A stretch of DNA of 14,638 nucleotides from Methanosarcinaceae archaeon (GTDB taxonomy: Archaea > Halobacteriota > Methanosarcinia > Methanosarcinales > Methanosarcinaceae), in the NCBI GenBank assembly GCA_030655675.1, contig JAUSPM010000155.1:1-14638 (forward strand), read 5' to 3'. Numbering within the stretch: position 1 is the first letter of the stretch; each line of letters opens with the position of its first letter. Both the position numbers and the translations under genes were made by a program. Below, piece by piece: positions 1 to 5,890 of this stretch. The notes under the pieces were generated by a model that saw only the letters and a list, made by a program, of their open reading frames with translations, did no database searches and was not told the origin of the DNA.

Positions 1-256
1 ATGGAACAAAGCAAAAAAACATCATTGTTAAATAATATCACTGCAATATGATATTATAAGAGATATAGTTAAAATCTGTACAATTTAAGATGATATTTGG
101 ATTACCTGTGTCATGAAAGGTAGCAGGTACTCAATTTCACATGGGGATGTGTTTTGCAATGAATAAAAACAAAATACACAACCATATCAGATGTGAATAA
201 ATCAAAATATTGTTTAAAATTTGACACCGATTTAGCTACGTTTCAATAAAATTTAA
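1..256. other. Gene-free AT-rich start of window
   Basis: No supported gene lies here. Bases 1-51 form an open frame ending in TGA. They could be the tail of a gene entering from the left or chance. A TTTAAAAT stretch at 213-220 could be the TATA box for the gene that follows, which would put the transcript start near 243. Nothing else is recognisable. Confidence 0.5.
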
Positions 257-685
257 ATGAGGGTGATTGAAATCAAGAAAATATTAGTGATAATAGCAGT
301 AGCTTTGTTGTTCGTAGTAGCAAGTTCAGCAGGTGCAATGGCTAAACAAGAAGAAATTAAACAAGAAAAGATAACTGACACATTTAACTTGAAACAGGGG
401 TACCGCCTGCATTTTGCTGAGATCAATGTAGCAGGTACGAAAGTCTGGATGCAATTAACCCGTGTTAATGGTGATGTTGTTGATGATCACGTGTTCCAAA
501 GCGGAGAATATTTCAGTATGTATGATGATGAGACACTGATCGTAGAAGCAACAGAATTAAATATATTCCAGGGAAATTTAGTTAATCTTGTTGTAATAGA
601 TGACCTTGTTCAATACAACAAGAACACCGGAAATCCGATGCTGACTATGGATAGAGTAGTACTTGCTAAACCAATTTCTAATTAG
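257..685 (+). CDS. Secreted S-layer-related protein with a single half-domain
   Basis: A 142-residue exported protein. Residues 6 to about 29 form a classic signal peptide: KK, a long run of I/V/A/L, then SAGAMA as a likely cleavage region. The mature part has the pattern of the methanosarcinal S-layer domain (DUF1608/PF07752): an L-x-x-GY-x-L opening (about residues 45-52), KVWMQLTRVNGDVVDD, an aromatic stretch, then an IFQG...QY segment. The full family domain is about 250 or more residues and usually tandem, so this protein holds only about half a unit and has no visible C-terminal membrane anchor. It may be a minor envelope protein or a lone fragment of the fold. The start is uncertain. 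The best Shine-Dalgarno (GGTGAT, 262-267) lies inside the reading frame, just before ATC-AAG-AAA at 272, where a typical signal peptide (MKKILV...) would begin. Family assignment is from pattern memory, not a search. Confidence 0.7.
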   Translation: MRVIEIKKILVIIAVALLFVVASSAGAMAKQEEIKQEKITDTFNLKQGYRLHFAEINVAGTKVWMQLTRVNGDVVDDHVFQSGEYFSMYDDETLIVEATELNIFQGNLVNLVVIDDLVQYNKNTGNPMLTMDRVVLAKPISN

Positions 686-1075
686 CCTAAAAAATATGCG
701 TAGTAAACGATTTGAGGTTGAGGTTGACAGCATTATCATCTACTAAAATGTTGTAAGTTCAACCCCCCCATCTTTTTTATTTTTCATACAGTTTAAAATA
801 AAATCCAATTGAAAACGTCATTCAAATCACGACTTTTTACTTTTTATGAAGAACACTGCCACCTTCAAACATCACCTCATATCTCTTAAAGAATTGAGTA
901 TCTGCTACGCTCACAAGGCGTGCAAATCACAGAGTTGTGCAAATTCTATTCTCTGTAGTTTCATTTGTGCATACCAGATAAAAAATGCACATGTCACCCA
1001 TATCCAACTACAATATCCACTACAAAAGACTTAAATTAACAAACAACCAACTTAATACTCACAGGGAGTTACAAT
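686..1075. other. Intergenic region before the rubrerythrin-like gene
   Basis: About 390 bases without a convincing gene. After the candidate terminator (722-785) come two copies of TTGTGCA (935-941 and 965-971) and an inverted repeat ACAGAG (929-934) / CTCTGT (951-956) around the first copy. TTAAATTA at 1031-1038 is a possible TATA box for the downstream gene, with about 12 bases left for a leader. An open frame of 62 codons at 846-1034 is not convincing: it has no ribosome site, no recognisable domain and unusual composition. Confidence 0.45.
722..785 (+). terminator. Candidate terminator after the S-layer-related gene
   Basis: A nested stem is possible: GGTTGA (722-727) pairs with TCAACC (759-764), and inside it CAGCATT (728-734) pairs with AATGTTG (747-753) with one G-U pair. 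A C run and TCTTTTTTATTTTT follow. Archaeal termination depends mainly on the T-rich tract, so the T run is the stronger part of the evidence. Confidence 0.5.
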
Positions 1076-1612
1076 ATGACAAAAAATGTAAACGTATTCA
1101 GATGCCGCATCTGCGGCGATCCATATATCGGAACAGAAGCACCAAGCAGATGCCCTTTTTGTGGTGCCAAAACAAATTATTTCACAGAGGCTGCCAAATG
1201 GGATACTTCAGAGTTCGAAGTAAACCTTAGTGAAAAGACCCGATCAAACCTTGAGGCTGCACTTGAACTTGAAATTAATAATTCAGGGTTCTATGAATGT
1301 GCCTTCAAAAAAGCAAAAGCGCAAGGCGATGAATATTATATCGCAAAGTTCAAGGCATTAAAGAAGATCGAATTAGAACATGCCTCTGCCATCTGCAAGT
1401 TTTTGAAAATTGAAGTTCCGGCTCTTCCAGACATCTCATGCAACATTGACGCTGCCGTGAACACAAAGGAAGGATGGGAACGAGAGAACCGCGCCATCAA
1501 GTCGTATTCAACATTCAGGGACATGGCCGTTGAATCGAGGATGAAGGAATTCTTCGGCGCACTGGTTGAGATTGAGACTGACCATCTGGAATTGCATTCG
1601 GAGAAAAATTAG
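1076..1612 (+). CDS. Rubrerythrin-like protein with N-terminal rubredoxin knuckle
   Basis: A 178-residue cytoplasmic protein. The N terminus carries a rubredoxin-type iron site: C10-x-x-C13 and C26-P-F-C29-G. A four-helix ferritin-like domain follows (about residues 50-175) with diiron ligands in the expected order: E66 (E-I-N-N-S-G-F-Y), E99-x-x-H102, E137 (E-N-R-A-I-K-S-Y) and E167-x-x-H170. Rubrerythrins reduce hydrogen peroxide in anaerobes with electrons passing through the rubredoxin centre. In classical rubrerythrin the rubredoxin part is C-terminal, so this is the reversed order also seen in other anaerobes. Residue C107 and C122 are extra cysteines. It stands alone, with a candidate terminator directly after it. 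The start at 1076 puts the first CxxC at residue 10, as usual for this layout. A role in oxidative stress defence is inferred from the family. Confidence 0.88.
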   Translation: MTKNVNVFRCRICGDPYIGTEAPSRCPFCGAKTNYFTEAAKWDTSEFEVNLSEKTRSNLEAALELEINNSGFYECAFKKAKAQGDEYYIAKFKALKKIELEHASAICKFLKIEVPALPDISCNIDAAVNTKEGWERENRAIKSYSTFRDMAVESRMKEFFGALVEIETDHLELHSEKN

Positions 1613-1614
1613 GT

Positions 1615-1647
1615 GTAGGTGTAGCCTACTTTATTTTTATCTTTTTA
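1615..1647 (+). terminator. Terminator hairpin after the rubrerythrin-like gene
   Basis: Inverted repeat GTAGG (1615-1619) and CCTAC (1625-1629) with a five-base loop, followed by TTTATTTTTATCTTTTTAT. It begins right after the stop codon of the rubrerythrin-like gene. Confidence 0.55.
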
Positions 1648-1689
1648 TAGTGTTATGGGTGAATCTTATATTTTGACAATATAGCGTAA

Positions 1690-1711
1690 TTTGTGCAGTG
1701 TATTGCACAAA
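1690..1711. repeat. Perfect inverted repeat TTTGTGCA/TGCACAAA
   Basis: Two 8-base arms separated by GTGTAT form a dyad of the size expected for a dimeric regulator site or a small hairpin. TTGTGCAGT recurs at 1691-1699, 1723-1731 and 1831-1839, and the core TTGTGCA also at 935-941 and 965-971, in the two spaces that flank the rubrerythrin-like gene. Function is unknown. Confidence 0.5.
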
Positions 1712-2088
1712 TATCATAACTTTTGTGCAGTACACATTCTTTATTGAACAAAATAAGTAACTCCTAAACAATTTGTATAATATATTATATTTACGTGAAA
1801 TTTGCACGCAATGATATTTATCATGATTAATTGTGCAGTGGAAATTGAGGGGTTGAAGTATTGAATTGTAGAACTTGACAAGATGTGAATTGTGTATAGA
1901 TAATGCAAAAATATATTGATGGTTTTGCATTTCAATTGATAATTTATCAACAAAATCACTAACAAAAACAGTAATAGGTATTATGGAAAATTATAATAAC
2001 TTGTTTGCCCATAAAATATTGCATATCATAAACATTTGTTAAAATATTTAATTTTAAAAAAAGGTATTAATTATCCAGGAGAAACTTC

Positions 2089-2421
2089 ATGGAAATACAC
2101 TCTTATCTTGAAATGATCAATGCAATCATTAGCATATTTATTTTCTTAATGTTAGCAAGTATACTATGGCTCATGACCAAAGAGCATGACCTGTTCAAAA
2201 GTATACTGTTTCTGAATGGGGATAAATTGAAGAAACCAACAATTATCATATTAGTTGGAATCTTACTATTCAGCATAAGAGAAGTATACAAAGCAACTAC
2301 ATTACTGGAAGTTAATACGTCCGAATTTGTAACAGAATCTTTAGAACTAGGAACTGTGTTTCTGATATTTATTGGTATATTAATTGTTTATAGATTATTT
2401 CACTCAAAACAAACTCACTGA
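2089..2421 (+). CDS. Small membrane protein with three predicted helices, function unknown
   Basis: A 110-residue protein I do not recognise. It has three hydrophobic helices at about residues 10-29, 50-63 and 88-104. Between the first and second is a basic loop (KEHDLFKS...GDKLKK), and an acidic stretch (EVNTSEFVTESLE) lies between the second and third. No catalytic or metal-binding motif is visible. A good Shine-Dalgarno, AGGAGA (2077-2082), sits six bases before the ATG, so translation is well supported. It is followed within 121 bases by an antiporter gene that seems to have its own TATA box, so the two are probably not strictly one operon. It could be a lone membrane module of the kind found at the N terminus of sensor proteins, but this is speculation. 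Confidence 0.7.
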   Translation: MEIHSYLEMINAIISIFIFLMLASILWLMTKEHDLFKSILFLNGDKLKKPTIIILVGILLFSIREVYKATTLLEVNTSEFVTESLELGTVFLIFIGILIVYRLFHSKQTH

Positions 2422-2498
2422 GCATAACCTTTTGTAAAACTCTGTATATGTGCAAAAATACCAGCACATTTAACAATCCTGCTTTTCCTTTTTAGACA

Positions 2499-2510
2499 TA
2501 CTATATAGCG
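2499..2510 (+). promoter_or_regulatory. TATA box candidate for the antiporter gene
   Basis: CTATATAG (2501-2508) lies about 35 bases before the TTG start of the antiporter gene. The expected transcript start (about 25 bases downstream) would leave a very short leader. A T-rich tract at 2482-2493 just before it could end transcription of the preceding gene. Confidence 0.4.
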
Positions 2511-2541
2511 TATAACTTCATATCATACGTGGGGTACAAAA

Positions 2542-3462
2542 TTGATAGAAGCGATCACATTTATTGTTTCAATCTTGCTGTTAGTAAAAGGCAGCGACAT
2601 GCTAATAGACAGCGCTTCCAAACTTGCCAAGTTATTTGGCGTTTCTGATTTTATAATCGGCGTAACAGTTGTCGCACTTGGCACATCACTACCTGAACTT
2701 GCATCGGATACCTATGCTTCCTACATCTTCAAAGGAGATATTGTAATAGGAGACATTATCGGAAGCAACATCACAAATATTGCCCTTGTTCTTGGCATAA
2801 TATGTATTATCAAACCGCTGGTAGTCAAGCATACAGAAATATACAGCGGCTGGTTACATCTTTTCATACTCACAGCCGCCTCATTTATCCTGCTGCTTGG
2901 AAGTGGTATTGGCAGGATTACAGGATTGGTCTTTGTGCTCGCTTATGTTGCATACTTACGTAAAGTCATCAAGGAGTACGAGACAATTGGAGTTGAGCAT
3001 GTGCCAAGGAACTCCGTCATTAATAGCATCATTAAACTCGCCATCGGGTTGACTGGCGTACTTATTGGTGCAAAGTTATTGGTAGGCACCATAATCTCAT
3101 TTGCACAAACCTTCGGAGTACCGGAATACACAATATCGCTGATACTGATGGCTGTCGGCACATCCCTGCCGGAACTATCAACAGCCATTGTCGCTGCAAA
3201 AAAAGGATATTCCACAATGGCACTGGGAAACATCATAGGGAGCAATGTTGCAAATATCCTCTGGGTTTTGGGAATGTCAGCACTCGTTCGACCGATCCAT
3301 ATTGACTCACTACAAATACTTCCGGCAATTGTCATGATGCTGTTGCTTTCAGTACTCCTCATCCGTTTTAAGAGAACGCAATATACAATTGACAAAAAAG
3401 AAGGGATTATTTTTTTAGCGGCTTATCTGGCTTTTGTTTTGTTCAGCATTGCTACGCTGTGA
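2542..3462 (+). CDS. Ca2+/cation antiporter, CaCA family (YrbG-like)
   Basis: A 306-residue integral membrane protein that exchanges Ca2+ (or another cation) for Na+ or H+. Two inverted alpha repeats are plain: the first has GTSLPELASD at 47-56 and GDIIGSN at 70-76, the second has GTSLPEL at 206-212 and GNIIGSN at 229-235. E52 and E211 are the conserved cation-binding glutamates of the family. About ten hydrophobic helices fill the chain, with a charged loop in the middle (about residues 140-165), and the length is typical for prokaryotic members. The start is TTG at 2542; MIEAITFIVSILLLVKGSDMLI is a normal N terminus for this family. GGGG at 2531-2534 may serve as a weak ribosome site. It appears monocistronic. 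Which ion it carries in the cell cannot be read from the sequence. Confidence 0.92.
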   Translation: MIEAITFIVSILLLVKGSDMLIDSASKLAKLFGVSDFIIGVTVVALGTSLPELASDTYASYIFKGDIVIGDIIGSNITNIALVLGIICIIKPLVVKHTEIYSGWLHLFILTAASFILLLGSGIGRITGLVFVLAYVAYLRKVIKEYETIGVEHVPRNSVINSIIKLAIGLTGVLIGAKLLVGTIISFAQTFGVPEYTISLILMAVGTSLPELSTAIVAAKKGYSTMALGNIIGSNVANILWVLGMSALVRPIHIDSLQILPAIVMMLLLSVLLIRFKRTQYTIDKKEGIIFLAAYLAFVLFSIATL

Positions 3463-3479
3463 ATAAACATGAGTTACAT

Positions 3480-3515
3480 AAGTTGTCAATAAACTTAAAT
3501 AACTTGTCATAACTT
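3480..3515. repeat. AACTT-type repeats upstream of the carbonic anhydrase gene
   Basis: Two similar units, AAGTTGTCAATAAACTT (3480-3496) and AACTTGTCATAACTT (3501-3515), follow one another. AACTT itself occurs at 3492-3496, 3501-3505 and 3511-3515, spaced 9 and 10 bases apart, so on one face of the helix. The block lies about 60 bases before the next gene and just upstream of CATATAATC (3519-3527), a possible TATA box. Confidence 0.45.
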
Positions 3516-3577
3516 AGCATATAATCGCTTTGCAGACCATCATCAAATAAGCAATTTAGATAGCAAGAGACGATATT

Positions 3578-4123
3578 ATGATATTACAAAATCCACAACG
3601 ACAACAGCCTCATATCAGCAAGACCGCATGGATATCTGAAACTGCAGTAATTGTAGGAAATGTGACTATTGAAGATGATGTGTTCGTCGCCCCAAATGCA
3701 GTGATCAGGGCAGATGAGGCGGGCTCATCCATTGTTATCGGAAGCGGAAGCAATGTGCAGGATAATGTAGTGATACATGCCATGTCTAATTCTGAAGTCT
3801 CAATCGGCAACAGCACGTCTCTTGCACACGGATGTATCGTACATGGACCCTGCAAGATAGGTAAAGAATGCTTTATCGGTTTTGGCGCTGTGGTCTTTGA
3901 CTGCGAAATTGGCGATAAAACAGTGATACTTCACAATTCCACTGTCAGAGGGGTTACAATACCCTCCGGAAAAGTAGTGCATGATGGTTCCACTATCACT
4001 CGGCAGGAAGATATGAAAAGACTTGAAGACATAACAACGGAACTGACAGATTTCAAAAGAACTGTCATCAATGCCAACATGGTACTTCTAGAAGGTTACA
4101 AGAAACTGGCAGGAAATATATAA
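3578..4123 (+). CDS. camH: Gamma-class carbonic anhydrase, CamH-like
   Basis: A 181-residue left-handed beta-helix protein built of hexapeptide repeats (about residues 20-140), ending in a C-terminal helix. It would hydrate CO2 to bicarbonate, or the reverse, in the cytoplasm. Active-site residues of the methanosarcinal enzyme Cam are kept: R44 and D46 (VIRADE), Q61 (SNVQD), and metal ligands H67, H84 and H89 (VVIHA, SLAHG, VHGP). N167 near the C terminus (N-M-V-L-L-E-G-Y-K) seems to match the conserved Cam asparagine. It lacks the signal peptide of Cam and the acidic loop with the proton-shuttle glutamate, where only AMSNSEVSIGN remains; this is the CamH pattern. Two cysteines (C86, C92) flank the metal site. 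Some relatives are annotated only as hexapeptide transferases, but the His triad and R/D/Q set favour carbonic anhydrase. No strong ribosome site precedes the ATG. Confidence 0.88.
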   Translation: MILQNPQRQQPHISKTAWISETAVIVGNVTIEDDVFVAPNAVIRADEAGSSIVIGSGSNVQDNVVIHAMSNSEVSIGNSTSLAHGCIVHGPCKIGKECFIGFGAVVFDCEIGDKTVILHNSTVRGVTIPSGKVVHDGSTITRQEDMKRLEDITTELTDFKRTVINANMVLLEGYKKLAGNI

Positions 4124-4484
4124 CGTATTTATTTAGCTGGTATAAAGTTTTGTTGTAGCGTTGCGGATTAATGAGTTGAAAATAAAAATGATGCTACCAC
4201 ACGCGCGTAGCGCGGCACCGTCCTTCACCACTGCCCTGAATACACATCGAAGTTTCAATCGCTGTCAACACATCTGTTTTTGTATGGATTGCTATACATA
4301 AAAACTGCGTATTTTGTGAATGCGAACGGATGGTAGGTATGGAACGTGCCGCCTGGCGGCGGTCGCACTGTTTTTAGTTTCGATTCGTATATCAGATTTT
4401 TGCATCTGGAATATCAGCTAAACATATACTATATAACAAAAACGAATATACCCTGATATTCATATCATGAATTTTGTCAGTTGG
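4124..4484. other. Convergent intergenic region
   Basis: About 360 bases between two converging genes. It holds GC-rich repeat copy A (4196-4362), a GGAATATCAG motif (4408-4417), a TATA-like ACTATATAAC (4427-4436) and ATACCCTGATATTCAT (4448-4463), whose exact 16-base reverse complement recurs at 7925-7940. No coding frame is supported. Confidence 0.5.
4196..4362. repeat. GC-rich two-hairpin repeat element, copy A
   Basis: Lies between the convergent carbonic anhydrase and DUF454 genes. It begins with ACCAC and a hairpin CGCGC (4202-4206), loop GTA, GCGCG (4210-4214). Bases 4232-4262 are nearly identical to those beside another copy at the window end. A second GC palindrome, GCCGCC-T-GGCGGC (4348-4360), closes the unit and is itself flanked by GTGC/GCAC. 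The surrounding DNA is AT-rich. No open frame explains it. It may be a dispersed repeat, a small structured RNA, or both. Confidence 0.6.
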
Positions 4485-4904
4485 TCATAATGTGTTAAGG
4501 TCAATAAGAAATATGGTGACACCCAGAGCTATTATAACCATAATACAGGAAACAAAAAGATTGCCGATCACAAATAGAACTGAATAACTGATCGATATCC
4601 ATAGTAAAGAAATGGAGATGATCTTCACTCTTAATTTAATTCCTTTTTTTTCATGATAATCCTTTATGAAACTCCCAAACCATTTATTGTCTAAAAGCCA
4701 GAAATGACATCTTTTTGAACTTCTGGCATAGCATGCCACTGCAAGTAAAAGAAAAGGAGTTGTAGGTAAAAGAGGCAGGAATATTCCAAGAAGTCCAAGC
4801 CCTGTGAAAACTGATCCTGCAATGACCAATATCCCCCTGGTCAATCTCTTCGACATAAAACTTGTCATGCCGAAACAATCATTCTGCACTTCATCATCCT
4901 TCAT
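4485..4904 (-). CDS. DUF454 (YbaN-like) inner membrane protein
   Basis: A 139-residue membrane protein with the DUF454 signature: LGLLGIFLPLLPTTPFLLLA (about residues 36-55), followed by CYARSS (58-63) and WLLDNKWFGSFIKDYHEKKGI. Hydrophobic helices lie at about 24-43, 44-58 and, as a pair, 95-138. The biochemical role of this family is unknown. The start is uncertain: ATG at 4904 has a good ribosome site (GGTGA on the minus strand, complement of 4909-4913), but the family normally begins near M17 (MSKRL), so the first 16 residues are an extension. It lies 41 bases after the SMR transporter gene on the same strand and probably shares its transcript, which suggests a link to membrane transport or stress. 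Confidence 0.85.
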   Translation of the reverse strand: MKDDEVQNDCFGMTSFMSKRLTRGILVIAGSVFTGLGLLGIFLPLLPTTPFLLLAVACYARSSKRCHFWLLDNKWFGSFIKDYHEKKGIKLRVKIISISLLWISISYSVLFVIGNLFVSCIMVIIALGVTIFLIDLNTL

Positions 4905-4945
4905 GGACTCACCATTTCGTTTTTACCTTTCACCTGGATATTTAT

Positions 4946-5281
4946 TCAATTATGCATACCACTGCTAAGATGCAAACCGACCACACCAAGAATTACCAAT
5001 CCTAGTGATATTATCTTTAATGCGCTTACAGGCTCCTTGAACCACAATATCCCAATTGTCGCAATAAGCATCGTACCCATACCAGCCCATATTGCATACG
5101 CCATGCTGAGATCAATTTTTTTAAGTGCAAGGGTCAATAAACCCAAACTTAGCGCATAAAATACGACCATCAGTATGGAGGGTAATGTTTTTGTAAAACC
5201 CTCGGATAACTTCATGAAAGTAGTGCCAGACACTTCAAAGATTATTGCCATTATCAAATAGAACCAACTCGTGAATAACAC
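4946..5281 (-). CDS. Small multidrug resistance (SMR/EmrE-like) transporter
   Basis: A 111-residue protein with four membrane helices (about residues 5-23, 33-51, 57-76 and 84-104). E16 in the first helix is the essential charged residue that binds substrate and proton in this family. GTTFMKLSEGFT and AYAIWAGMGTM follow the EmrE/Qac pattern more than the guanidinium-exporting Gdx pattern, so proton-driven export of cationic drugs or quaternary amines is likely; the natural substrate is unknown. Most SMR proteins of this type act as homodimers, and only one copy is present here. The reading frame begins at GTG (5281). A GAGGTG ribosome-like site overlaps this codon instead of preceding it, so the mRNA may be leaderless or the real start may lie elsewhere. 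A winged-helix gene upstream and a DUF454 gene downstream share its strand. Confidence 0.88.
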   Translation of the reverse strand: MLFTSWFYLIMAIIFEVSGTTFMKLSEGFTKTLPSILMVVFYALSLGLLTLALKKIDLSMAYAIWAGMGTMLIATIGILWFKEPVSALKIISLGLVILGVVGLHLSSGMHN

Positions 5282-5389
5282 CTCATTACTGTTTTATTTA
5301 ATTTTGAACTTTAAATTTAAATTTAAAATTAGTATATCCGAACTCCACACACCGGCCAACCAAATTTTAATCATTAATGAAATTTACAA
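5282..5389 (-). promoter_or_regulatory. AT-rich gap, possible promoter of the SMR gene
   Basis: The 108 bases between the regulator gene and the SMR gene include a very AT-rich block at 5302-5330 built from TTTAAATTTAAATTTAAA-like steps. This would be about 20-45 bases before the GTG start and could serve as a TATA region for a leaderless transcript. It could also be part of the regulator-transporter transcript. Confidence 0.3.
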
Positions 5390-5677
5390 CTACAAATATT
5401 TCTCATCCAATCTTTTTAAAACAGCCTTTCCCTTATCTGTCAAAACATACTTTTTCCATGTCGCTTTTTCAGGAGTTAAACATTCGATCAAGTCTTTATT
5501 TGCAAGTTCCTTGAGAGCATGGCTGATATTTTGCGTTGATCTGCTGGTCTCATGAGCAATATCAGAAGCCTTGGCCACCGTGTGCCCTTTCATGGTTTCC
5601 ATAAGCACAAGGCGACGATCAACACTAATGACCCATTTGGCCAATTCATCTATTGAATTTTCAGATATCTGATCCAT
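5390..5677 (-). CDS. Winged-helix transcriptional regulator
   Basis: A 95-residue DNA-binding protein. Residues 38-62 form the helix-turn-helix (SDIAHETSRSTQNISHALKEL), 63-68 is the turn NKDLIE, and 69-83 the beta wing (ECLTPEKATWKKYVLTDKG), ending in a short helix. The size and pattern fit archaeal ArsR/MarR-like one-domain regulators. No cysteine cluster for metal sensing is visible (only C66), so the signal is unknown. The ATG has a short ribosome site, AGGGA, about seven bases upstream on its strand. It precedes the SMR transporter and DUF454 genes on the same strand, which makes it a good candidate to control them and perhaps the divergent antiporter gene too. Confidence 0.85.
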   Translation of the reverse strand: MDQISENSIDELAKWVISVDRRLVLMETMKGHTVAKASDIAHETSRSTQNISHALKELANKDLIECLTPEKATWKKYVLTDKGKAVLKRLDEKYL

Positions 5678-5890
5678 TATGATTTCCCTTAAGTGTAAGT
5701 GATAATATAATATTTAAGTTAGAACTAAAATACCCTTTTTACTGTTATGTAATTCTCTAAATATAGATTCAAGTTTAAATAATCAATCATATATTCTAAT
5801 AACAATATAACCAGATAGTATTTGAATAATACAATATAATATTACAACAGAAAATTCAATTATTGCGACTACCAAAAAAGGAGACAATTA
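5678..5890. promoter_or_regulatory. Divergent promoter region between regulator and antiporter
   Basis: On the minus strand, an AT-rich TATA-like stretch (complement of 5702-5715) lies 25-38 bases before the regulator's ATG, and ACTTA occurs several times around it. On the plus strand, ATATAATATT (5834-5843) is a TATA candidate for the large antiporter gene, whose ribosome site AGGAGA (5879-5884) precedes the ATG at 5891. The repeated ACTTA could be an autoregulatory site; this is a guess. Confidence 0.4.

Larger units (their letters stand above)
1613..2088. other. AT-rich intergenic region with TTTGTGCA repeats
   Basis: About 476 bases without a supported gene. Besides the terminator at 1615-1647 it holds a perfect 8-base inverted repeat, TTTGTGCA (1690-1697) and TGCACAAA (1704-1711), and two further TTGTGCAGT copies at 1723-1731 and 1831-1839. 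A second palindrome, TTGATAA-T-TTATCAA, lies at 1936-1950. Long A/T runs at 2040-2065 may include a TATA box for the next gene. Minus-strand open frames here are AT-rich chance frames without ribosome sites. Confidence 0.45.

Noticed and set aside
1..51. Open frame of 16 codons starting with ATG and ending in TGA at the window start
   Set aside because: Too short to distinguish the tail of an upstream gene from chance.
846..1034. 62-codon plus-strand frame between the S-layer-related and rubrerythrin-like genes
   Set aside because: No ribosome site, no domain, odd composition, and it contains the TTGTGCA repeats.
4196..4362. CRISPR array or insertion-sequence ends
   Set aside because: Repeats are few, widely spaced and not regularly interspersed with unique spacers; no transposase or target duplication is visible.
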